Assembly: GCA_003648245.1 (NCBI GenBank)
Contig: QMOO01000011.1
Coordinates: forward strand, 1 to 13,712
Direction: 5' to 3'
Length of the DNA stretch: 13,712 nt
Origin: Caldisericota bacterium
GTDB lineage: Bacteria; Caldisericota; Caldisericia; B22-G15
Under the pieces are notes generated by a model. It was not told the origin of the DNA. It saw only the letters and a program-made list of their open reading frames with translations, and searched no databases. Positions within the stretch are counted from its first letter, which is position 1. Each line of letters starts with the position of its first letter. Below, in pieces: positions 7,955-13,712 of this stretch. The translations under genes and the position numbers were made by a program.

Positions 7955-8316
7955 GAAAAGAATTTGAGAGGATAGTTTTAGAATTAATAGATAGACTTCC
8001 GGAGCGTTTTAAAAACGATATGAAGAACGTTAGCATAGTGCTTGAAGAAAGGCCCTCTATGTCTCTTTTAAAAGAGGTAGGAGTGAGGGGTGGTAGACTC
8101 CTTGGACTTTATCAGGGTATTCCTCTAACTAAAAGAGGTTTGGGTTATAATGGTGTACTTCCTGATAGAATTATACTTTTTATGAAAGAGATAGAAGAGG
8201 CAGCAAAGATGGAAAACATCCCTTTAGTTGAAAAGATAAAGAATGTTTTGTATCATGAAGTTGGTCATTACTTCGGGCTTAACGAGGAGGAACTTAGAAA
8301 ACTTGGGGTTTTCTAA
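7948..8316 (+). CDS. Zincin-like metallopeptidase-family protein (DUF1025-type)
   Basis: A 122-aa cytosolic protein of the minimal zincin family (PF06262-like). Family marks: 'FERIVLELIDRLPERF' at the N-terminus, 'LLGLYQGIPLTKR' at 51-63, 'LPDRIILF' at 71-78 and the zinc motif H103-E-V-G-H107 with G110 and E113, placed like the third ligand of HExxHxxGxx(H/D/E). Length is normal and all expected residues are present. Known members have the fold, but their peptidase activity and substrate are unclear. The start is GTG at 7948: an in-frame stop at 7921 leaves no other common start codon upstream, and the next ATG would remove the conserved N-terminal helix. There is no Shine-Dalgarno; a TATAAT ends 6 bases upstream. 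Nine bases separate it from the GGDEF gene, suggesting one operon. Confidence 0.85.
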   Translation: MERKEFERIVLELIDRLPERFKNDMKNVSIVLEERPSMSLLKEVGVRGGRLLGLYQGIPLTKRGLGYNGVLPDRIILFMKEIEEAAKMENIPLVEKIKNVLYHEVGHYFGLNEEELRKLGVF

Positions 8317-8325
8317 AATTAAGAT

Positions 8326-9918
8326 ATGAAAGATACCTTTTTGTTAAGTGAACTCTATTTAAGAGGAATTGAGATTTTGAAAATAAAGATCTTAATTGCC
8401 CTTTTGTTTCTATTTACAGGACTTTTAAATTTTTTTGATAAAATTCAGATTATCTCACCAAGGGCATACATCTTTGCTTCACTTTCTTATTTTCTGCTTC
8501 TTGCACTCTCCTATTTCATCTTTTTGAAATTGAAGAGAGAAAACTATTACACTTTCCTTATCATAAGTTTTATACTTGATGGTCTTTTTGTTACAACAAT
8601 ACTTTATGTTTCAGGAGGAATTGAGAGTATCACTTTTATTCTATACTTTCTCTATCTACTTCTATTTTCATTCTTTGGCTTGAGAAAATCCCTCTACTAT
8701 ATTTTATTTTCCTATATCCTACTTTATCTTGGGGAGATATTTTCAGAAACCTTTGGTGTAATTCCCCACTTCTACTCTTCTCATATTTATCCACCTGATT
8801 TTATCTACAATCCAAGGCTTGTTTCCTTAAGATGTTTACCTATAGCTGGATACATGATTCTCTACACCCTGCTACTTGATAAAAGTATCAGCTTCTTTAC
8901 AAGAACGGAGAGAAAGATGGAGCTCCTTGTAGAATCAACAATTTTTTTAACAAGGGGGATTGGAGATAGGGATAAAATATTAAAGGAATTGATAAAAACA
9001 GCTGTTAGAATTACAGGTGCTGACAGTGCATCAATAATGGTAAAAGAGAATGGAGAGTGGAGATTTATTCTTTGGGAGAAAATAGAAGATGATGTTGTAA
9101 AAAAGGTTGAGGAAGAAATGAGGTCATCTTTACCAGCAAATATAAGAGAGATAGAGGAAACCAAAAAAACACTATACTATCCTGATACAAGAGAAGTACC
9201 TGCATGGATAAGAGAATCTAAATCACCAGTTAGGTCATACATAGGTGTTCCAATAATAATTGGAGATAATGTGGTAGCAATTATTAATATAGATTCATGG
9301 AAGCCAAACAAATTTACTCAATCAGACATAAGAATAGCTGAAACTCTTGCAAGATTTGCAGAGGTAGTAATGGAGAAGCATTCCTTGTTTGAAAGGCTTG
9401 ATGCTTTAAAGAAAGAGGCAGAAGAGCTTGCTATTAAAGACTATCTTACAGGTCTGTATAACAGACGAGAGCTGGAAAGAATATTAAGTTATGAGATATC
9501 TAAAGCCATGAGATACAAATCTTCCTTTCAGCTTATGATGATAGATTTAGATGAATTTAAGAGTATAAATGATGCCTTTGGTCATCCTGAAGGCGATAGA
9601 GTGTTGAAAAAATTTGCAGAGATACTTAAAGAATCCGTGAGGAAGACAGATCTTGTCTTCAGGTATGGAGGTGACGAATTTATAGTGTTTATTCCAGGAG
9701 ATGATAAAATGGCGATGGAGAAAATCTCAAAAAGGATTAGAGATAAATTTAACAAAGAATTCAAAACATACATAGAGGAGTTATCCTTTGATTTTTCCTT
9801 TGGACACCTTGTTTTCCCTGATGATGTGGGAGATGTTAATGAGGAGAGTGAGGGAGTGAAGTTAGCTCTTAAAAGAGTAGATGAGTTTCTATATTATAGA
9901 AAAAGGAGGGAAACATAA
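8326..9918 (+). CDS. Membrane GAF-GGDEF diguanylate cyclase
   Basis: A 530-aa membrane-bound enzyme expected to make cyclic di-GMP from two GTP. Residues about 19-187 hold six hydrophobic membrane segments; about 195-350 form a GAF sensor domain ('ADSASIMVK', 'RSYIGVPIIIGDNVVAIINID'); a short coiled linker follows at about 350-370; residues 370-528 are the GGDEF domain. Catalytic features seen: D372 in 'DYLTGLYNRR', the metal Asp D407 in 'DLDEFKSIND', and the intact signature G448-G-D-E-F452. R439-x-x-D442, five residues before the signature, is the canonical inhibitory site, so product feedback is likely. The signal sensed by the membrane part or GAF is unknown. The Shine-Dalgarno is poor; it lies 9 bases after the zincin stop. 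Its TAA overlaps the ATG of UPF0182 (TAATG). Confidence 0.92.
   Translation: MKDTFLLSELYLRGIEILKIKILIALLFLFTGLLNFFDKIQIISPRAYIFASLSYFLLLALSYFIFLKLKRENYYTFLIISFILDGLFVTTILYVSGGIESITFILYFLYLLLFSFFGLRKSLYYILFSYILLYLGEIFSETFGVIPHFYSSHIYPPDFIYNPRLVSLRCLPIAGYMILYTLLLDKSISFFTRTERKMELLVESTIFLTRGIGDRDKILKELIKTAVRITGADSASIMVKENGEWRFILWEKIEDDVVKKVEEEMRSSLPANIREIEETKKTLYYPDTREVPAWIRESKSPVRSYIGVPIIIGDNVVAIINIDSWKPNKFTQSDIRIAETLARFAEVVMEKHSLFERLDALKKEAEELAIKDYLTGLYNRRELERILSYEISKAMRYKSSFQLMMIDLDEFKSINDAFGHPEGDRVLKKFAEILKESVRKTDLVFRYGGDEFIVFIPGDDKMAMEKISKRIRDKFNKEFKTYIEELSFDFSFGHLVFPDDVGDVNEESEGVKLALKRVDEFLYYRKRRET
9903..9910 (+). promoter_or_regulatory. Strong ribosome binding site of the UPF0182 gene
   Basis: AAGGAGGG within the last codons of the GGDEF gene lies 7 bases before the ATG at 9918. 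It supports the start chosen for UPF0182 and suggests that translation does not depend only on coupling. Confidence 0.9.
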
Positions 9919-12647
9919 TGTTTTTAATAATTTTGGTTGCGTTGATATTTTCTTTACCATTCATAATCACTTATAAAAGGGAAGGTAAATTCTCTCTTCC
10001 ACTTTTTCTTTTTATGATAATTCCAGTGAGTTTTGTAATCTTTATCTATGTATTTTCCAGCTTATTTGTTGACTATCAGTGGTTTAAAAGTTTGGGCTTT
10101 GCCGTTACATTTAAGAGAAGACTTTTGTTTATAATTCTAACTTTTGCAATTTCTTTTCTTGTAACACTCCTCTTTACATATCTTGCAATGAGGTTCAAAT
10201 TTATCAAAACACCTTTCGAGACTCCTGAGACAAAAAAACAGAGGAAGATATTTAAACTTTCTTTCTATGTTAGTATAGTTACTGTATCCTTCTTCTTCTC
10301 CCTGACAAATTCCCTTGATTATAATAAATTGCTTCTTTTCTTATACAGGACTCCTGTGGGTATACAAACTCCTGTTCTTACTAACGATCTTTCCTTTTAT
10401 CTTTTTACCCTTCCTTTTGTGCTAAATGTGCTTAATTTTCTAATATCTCTTTCAGTTTTTGTTATCTTCCTTTATCTCTTCTATAGCATTATTATGTCAA
10501 AAGCACGATTCATTCTTTCCATAAGATTAACAAAGGATGAAATGTATAGAAGGTTTGCCTATCTCTTTGGGGTTTTATTCCTTGTTATCAGTGTTAAGAC
10601 CTATTTTTCCATTTTTAACATGATGATATCTAAAAGGGGTACTGTTTATGGGATTGGATTTACAGACTTGCATGTGAGAATTCCCATTTACTATGTTTTG
10701 ATATCTCTTCTTCTGCTTCTCTCCATACTTTTATTTATCTATTCATCAAATCTTGGTAAATTCAGACCCCAGAGGAAACTCCTTCTGTCTATTGTTGTTT
10801 TGTTTGTATTGATTCTTGTTCTATATGGAGTGCTTCCTGGTATTTACCAGAGAGTAATAGTTGAACCAAACGAACTTGCAAAGGAATCAGAGTTCCTATC
10901 TTACAATATTGAATTTACAAGAAGAGCATATGGCCTTGACAAAATTAATAATGTCTTTATTTCATCGCTCTCTCCTCTTACCGAGGAGATAATAAAGAAT
11001 AACGCTGAAGTGATAGACAGTGCGAGACTATGGGATTGGAGAGCTCTTATTGATACATACAAGGAGATCCAGGGTATAAGACCATACTACAGATTTATTG
11101 ATGTTGATGTGGATAGATACAATATAAATGGTAATTTAAGGGAAGTTATGCTTTCTGCAAGGGAGCTTGATCAGAATTTGCTCCCAGAGGGCTCAAAGAG
11201 CTGGGTTAATCTACATTTGAAATACACTCATGGTTATGGAGTTTGTATGAATCCCGTCAACGAATTTACTGAGGAAGGGCTTCCAGTTTTATGGATAAAG
11301 GATATACCGCCAAGAGTTGAAGTTGAAGGGGTTAGTATAAAAAGGCCAGAGATTTACTATGGAGAGCTAACAGACAACTATGTTTTTGTTAAGACATCTA
11401 CAGATGAGTTTGATTACCCAAGAGGCAATGAGAATGTTTATACAAGGTATGAAGGAGAAGGTGGAATCGAAGTGGGAGGATTATTAAAGCGAATCATGCT
11501 CGCCTCAAAATTTAATGATATGAATATCCTTCTTTCAAGGTATCTTAACAAGGATTCAAGAATAATGATGTATAGAAATGTTATTCAGAGAGTTGATAAG
11601 ATTGCCCCATTCTTACTCTTTGGTTATGACCCTTATATATTTATAGATAAGGATGGAAATCTTATGTGGATGGGAGATGGCTTTACAATTTCATCCTTTT
11701 ATCCATACTCTGAACATGTAAGGTTGGGCGATATAAGGTTTAATTACATAAGAAACTCTGTAAAATTTACTGTTAATGCATACAATGGGAAGGTGAAATT
11801 CTATGTTATAGATGATGAGGATCCAATTATTAGAACATATATGAAAATATATCCAGATCTGTTTGTGCCACAGGAAAGGATGAGTGAAGATCTCAAGGCA
11901 CACATGAGGTTTCCAGACGATCTTGTTGAAGTGCAATCATTCATGTATAGGGATTATCATATGACAGATGTCCAGGTCTTCTACAACAGAGAGGATAGGT
12001 GGGAGAAGGCAAAGGAGAAATATAAAACTGGAATACAGGAAATGCAACCATATTTTGTTATCATGAAGATAGAGGGGAAGGAGGAGTTTGTAAACATTCT
12101 GCCGATGACACCTCTTGGAAAGAGTAATCTGATTGCTCTATTTGTTGGAAGATGTGATGAGCCTAATTATGGTGAGACTGTAATTTATAGATTTTCCAAG
12201 GAGACGGTTATATATGGGCCACTTCAGATAGAGGCAAGGATAGATCAAAATACTGATATATCAAAAACACTAACTTTGTGGAATCAACAAGGATCACAGG
12301 TTATAAGAGGAAACACTATACTTCTTCTCATTGATAATGCTCTTTTATATGTGGAACCTCTCTATCTTCAGGCAACAGAAGGAAAAATTCCACAATTAAA
12401 GAAGGTAATAACAGCAAGTACTGAAAAGGTGTCATGGGGTGATTCCCTTTATGAAGCTTTAGATTCCCTTGTCTCCTTTAAACCCAGGGGAGAGAAGGAG
12501 AAAAATATTCAGGAACTCATAAATTCACTGATTGAGTATATGAATGATTATAAGGAACTCACAAGAGAAGGGAAGTTTGCCGAGGCTGGAAAGATGCTGG
12601 AAAAGATACAGGAGATAATAAATATCTTATCTAAAATGAAGCCCTAA
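9918..12647 (+). CDS. UPF0182 (COG1615) large membrane protein
   Basis: A 909-aa protein of the UPF0182 family, full length for the family. The first ~310 residues hold seven or eight hydrophobic segments (about 1-18, 27-50, 68-91, 112-130, 160-193, 213-232, 254-275, 286-306) and the family mark 'DYQWFKSLGF' at 52-61. The large remainder is expected outside the membrane and shows many family stretches: 'VEPNELAKESEFLSYNIEFT', 'SWVNLHLKYTHGYGV', 'RPEIYYGE', 'PFLLFGYDPYIFID', 'NYIRNSVKFTVNAYNGKV', 'FYVIDDEDPII' and 'YHMTDVQVFYNREDRW'. The acidic, helical C-terminus ('REGKFAEAGKMLEKIQEI') is also typical. The biochemical function of the family is unknown. It is translated from a TAATG overlap with the diguanylate cyclase gene, so a link to c-di-GMP signalling is possible. 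Its 3' end overlaps the patatin gene by 21 bp on the opposite strand. Confidence 0.95.
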   Translation: MFLIILVALIFSLPFIITYKREGKFSLPLFLFMIIPVSFVIFIYVFSSLFVDYQWFKSLGFAVTFKRRLLFIILTFAISFLVTLLFTYLAMRFKFIKTPFETPETKKQRKIFKLSFYVSIVTVSFFFSLTNSLDYNKLLLFLYRTPVGIQTPVLTNDLSFYLFTLPFVLNVLNFLISLSVFVIFLYLFYSIIMSKARFILSIRLTKDEMYRRFAYLFGVLFLVISVKTYFSIFNMMISKRGTVYGIGFTDLHVRIPIYYVLISLLLLLSILLFIYSSNLGKFRPQRKLLLSIVVLFVLILVLYGVLPGIYQRVIVEPNELAKESEFLSYNIEFTRRAYGLDKINNVFISSLSPLTEEIIKNNAEVIDSARLWDWRALIDTYKEIQGIRPYYRFIDVDVDRYNINGNLREVMLSARELDQNLLPEGSKSWVNLHLKYTHGYGVCMNPVNEFTEEGLPVLWIKDIPPRVEVEGVSIKRPEIYYGELTDNYVFVKTSTDEFDYPRGNENVYTRYEGEGGIEVGGLLKRIMLASKFNDMNILLSRYLNKDSRIMMYRNVIQRVDKIAPFLLFGYDPYIFIDKDGNLMWMGDGFTISSFYPYSEHVRLGDIRFNYIRNSVKFTVNAYNGKVKFYVIDDEDPIIRTYMKIYPDLFVPQERMSEDLKAHMRFPDDLVEVQSFMYRDYHMTDVQVFYNREDRWEKAKEKYKTGIQEMQPYFVIMKIEGKEEFVNILPMTPLGKSNLIALFVGRCDEPNYGETVIYRFSKETVIYGPLQIEARIDQNTDISKTLTLWNQQGSQVIRGNTILLLIDNALLYVEPLYLQATEGKIPQLKKVITASTEKVSWGDSLYEALDSLVSFKPRGEKEKNIQELINSLIEYMNDYKELTREGKFAEAGKMLEKIQEIINILSKMKP

Positions 12648-13508
12648 AAACTTCTTTAGCTCGGGCATTATCTTCCTTGTCTCCTCTCTACCTCTCTCTA
12701 TTATGGAGAGAGGCTCTGAAAAATCAAGTGTATCAATATTTAGAGGAATTCTTATTATAAAATCTGCATGTTTTATCTTTTCCTCAAGGAGATAGTATGA
12801 AATGGAATCTAATATTCTTTCCAGTATCAAAAAAGTATTTGAAAGTTTCTCTGCCTCAACCCTTTTAGGTGGAATATGAATATCCACAAGAACAGTTTTC
12901 TCTGCTCCAAGTTTTTTTGCTATATCTACTGGGGCATTATTTAACGCTCCACCATCTACAAGAACCATATCGTCTATTTTTACTGGTTCAAATATGATGG
13001 GGAGAGACATAGATGCTCTCATCGCTTTATAGAGACATCCTTTATCAAAAACAACCTCTTTTCCAGAGACCAAATCAACTGCATTGCATGCAAATTTTAT
13101 TTTGAGGTCTTCAATTTTTATATCTCCCACAAGGTCTTTAAGGAATTCTTCCACCGTATCTTTCTCTGATAGACTTCTCTTTCTTGAAAGAAGACTAAGG
13201 TATATTTCATATATAAGATAGTCAGACACTTTTTTTAATCTATTGGATATTATTGGTATTTTTGGTGCATTTATAAAATTTCTTAAATCAAGGCTGAAAG
13301 CCAACTTCTCCATCTTTTTAGGGGATAGACCGGAAGCATACAATCCTCCAACAATAGCTCCCATGGATGTACCAGTTATTATATCTGGAATTAACCCATT
13401 CTCTTCAAGTACATCAAGTACCCCTATGTGTGATAGTCCCCTTGCACCACCACCCATCAGTGTAAGGGCAAATTTCTCTCTCTTTCTTTTAAAGAGATTA
13501 AACTTCAT
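12627..13508 (-). CDS. RssA-like patatin family phospholipase
   Basis: A 293-aa patatin-fold serine hydrolase, probably an acyl-lipid hydrolase. The catalytic parts are intact: oxyanion loop G19-G-G-A-R-G24, nucleophile elbow G46-T-S48-M-G50, and the dyad aspartate D185-G-G187. 'RASMSLPIIFEPV' at 164-176 is typical of bacterial RssA-type members. There is no signal peptide; the basic N-terminus (KRKREK) suggests a cytosolic or inner-membrane-face protein. Physiological substrates of this group are mostly unknown. The start ATG at 13508 sits just before the conserved FALTLMGGGARG. No Shine-Dalgarno lies at useful spacing; a TATACT hexamer ends 6 bases before the ATG, as in a leaderless gene. 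It is transcribed convergently with UPF0182 and divergently from the formiminotransferase gene. Confidence 0.93.
   Translation of the reverse strand: MKFNLFKRKREKFALTLMGGGARGLSHIGVLDVLEENGLIPDIITGTSMGAIVGGLYASGLSPKKMEKLAFSLDLRNFINAPKIPIISNRLKKVSDYLIYEIYLSLLSRKRSLSEKDTVEEFLKDLVGDIKIEDLKIKFACNAVDLVSGKEVVFDKGCLYKAMRASMSLPIIFEPVKIDDMVLVDGGALNNAPVDIAKKLGAEKTVLVDIHIPPKRVEAEKLSNTFLILERILDSISYYLLEEKIKHADFIIRIPLNIDTLDFSEPLSIIERGREETRKIMPELKKFLGLHFR
12691..12713. other. Perfect 8-bp stem-loop inside the patatin 3' end
   Basis: CCTCTCTC (12691-12698) and GAGAGAGG (12706-12713) are perfect inverted repeats around a 7-base loop. The stem lies in patatin coding sequence, 44 bases after the UPF0182 stop when read on the plus strand. 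No T-tract follows on either strand, so it is not a classical intrinsic terminator. It could protect or end the UPF0182 transcript, or be chance. Confidence 0.4.
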
Positions 13509-13514
13509 ACTAAA

Positions 13515-13520
13515 AGTATA
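13515..13520 (-). promoter_or_regulatory. Putative -10 box of the patatin gene
   Basis: On the minus strand TATACT (5/6 to the -10 consensus) ends 6 bases before the ATG at 13508, the same spacing as TATAAT before the zincin GTG. This predicts a leaderless transcript. The -35 region (TTTTAA at 13543-13538, 17-base spacer) is a poor match. Confidence 0.45.
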
Positions 13521-13548
13521 TCTCTTTTTTTACATTATTAAAAATTTT

Positions 13549-13574
13549 TTGAGCGGTTTATTTTCATGTAAAAT
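13549..13574 (+). promoter_or_regulatory. Weak putative promoter of ftcD
   Basis: TTGAGC (13549-13554, 4/6 to the -35 consensus) and TAAAAT (13569-13574, 5/6 to the -10 consensus) are 14 bases apart, shorter than usual. Initiation near 13581 would leave a leader of about ten bases carrying the Shine-Dalgarno. The 82-base gap 13509-13590 holds this and the divergent patatin promoter, and no gene. Confidence 0.3.
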
Positions 13575-13578
13575 AAAC
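13556..13578. promoter_or_regulatory. Operator-like perfect inverted repeat before ftcD
   Basis: GTTTATTTT (13556-13564) and AAAATAAAC (13570-13578) are perfect 9-bp inverted repeats separated by CATGT. The dyad overlaps the -10-like TAAAAT (13569-13574) and ends two bases before the Shine-Dalgarno of the formiminotransferase gene. This is a good position for a repressor operator, or for an RNA hairpin that affects ribosome access. The regulator is unknown. Confidence 0.5.
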
Positions 13579-13580
13579 TT

Positions 13581-13586
13581 GGAGGT
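13581..13586 (+). promoter_or_regulatory. Ribosome binding site of ftcD
   Basis: GGAGGT lies 4 bases before the ATG at 13591, a strong Shine-Dalgarno that fixes the start. It contrasts with the patatin, zincin and DUF4388 starts, which have none. Confidence 0.88.
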
Positions 13587-13590
13587 AAAG

Positions 13591-13712
13591 ATGAAAAGGA
13601 TAATAGAATCTGTCCCTAACATAAGCGAAGGAAGAAGAAAAGAGGTAGTTGAGGAGATTGTAAATGTTTTAAAAGGTAGAGATGGTGTTAAGGTATTGAA
13701 TTATTCCATGGA
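13591..13712 (+). CDS. ftcD: Glutamate formiminotransferase (FTCD family), N-terminal fragment
   Basis: Only the first 40 codons are inside the window; the gene runs off the right edge. The start MKRIIESVPNISEGRRKEVV matches the N-terminus of formiminotransferase domains (x-V-P-N-[FI]-S-E-G-R), followed by 'VLKGRDGVKVLNYSMD', which fits the strand before the conserved D-H-N-R region that must lie just beyond the edge. Such enzymes move a formimino group from formiminoglutamate (histidine breakdown) or formiminoglycine (purine fermentation) to tetrahydrofolate. The fragment cannot tell these apart, nor whether a cyclodeaminase domain is fused. It has a strong ribosome binding site, preceded by a 23-bp dyad that may control it. 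It is divergent from the patatin gene. Confidence 0.88.
   Translation, partial: MKRIIESVPNISEGRRKEVVEEIVNVLKGRDGVKVLNYSM

Noticed and set aside
7920..8036. Upstream extension of the DUF4388 gene to an ATG at 8036
   Set aside because: The extra 39 residues do not resemble the family, lie antisense to the conserved zincin N-terminus and would cover both promoters. The ATG at 7919 begins at the conserved domain.
12641..12666. GCCCTAAA / TTTAG-GGGC imperfect hairpin at the UPF0182 stop as a bidirectional terminator
   Set aside because: The pairing needs a four-base bulge and lacks a T-run at the correct end on either strand.
13540..13549. AAAAATTTTT palindrome as an operator
   Set aside because: It is short and of two bases only, which is expected by chance in an AT-rich spacer.

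Overview
This is an AT-rich window (about one third GC by eye) packed with ten genes and almost no non-coding DNA. Arginine is coded almost only by AGA/AGG, and coding strands are rich in A and G. This suggests a bacterium with a small, streamlined and perhaps thermophilic genome. The SLH domains point to a cell with an S-layer. I cannot assign a phylum from sequence alone.

Layout. (1) 22-4712, + strand: a large secreted protein (beta-helix, immunoglobulin-like/DUF11-type repeats, three SLH repeats) coupled by an ATGA overlap to a membrane-anchored DUF3352-like protein. (2) 4686-7919, - strand: a tight operon transcribed in the order DUF4388/PATAN-like regulator, SsnA-type amidohydrolase, DUF401 membrane transporter; its last gene overlaps region 1 tail to tail by 27 bp. 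(3) 7948-12647, + strand: a small zincin-like metallopeptidase-family protein, a membrane GAF-GGDEF diguanylate cyclase and a UPF0182 giant membrane protein, probably one operon. (4) 12627-13508, - strand: an RssA-like patatin that overlaps UPF0182 tail to tail by 21 bp. (5) 13591 to the window end, + strand: the first 40 codons of a formiminotransferase (FTCD family).

How the parts may work together. Region 1 looks like a cell-surface module. In region 2 an amidohydrolase of the deaminase type sits with a multi-spanning carrier, which suggests uptake and hydrolysis of a nitrogen heterocycle. The formiminotransferase nearby is compatible with histidine or purine breakdown, but it is a separate, divergent transcription unit. 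Region 3 joins a c-di-GMP synthase that has a canonical inhibitory site to a conserved membrane protein of unknown function. Three starts (7919, 7948, 13508) have a -10-like hexamer 6-7 bases upstream and no good Shine-Dalgarno, so they may be leaderless. The formiminotransferase instead has a strong ribosome binding site, just after a perfect 9-bp-arm inverted repeat that could be an operator.

There is no RNA gene, insertion sequence, CRISPR array or integrase that I can see. No gene-free stretch reaches 300 bases; the longest is 82 bases (13509-13590). I find no clear new defence or mobile system. The most interesting points are the leaderless-start pattern, the operator-like dyad and the unknown-function families in tight operons.
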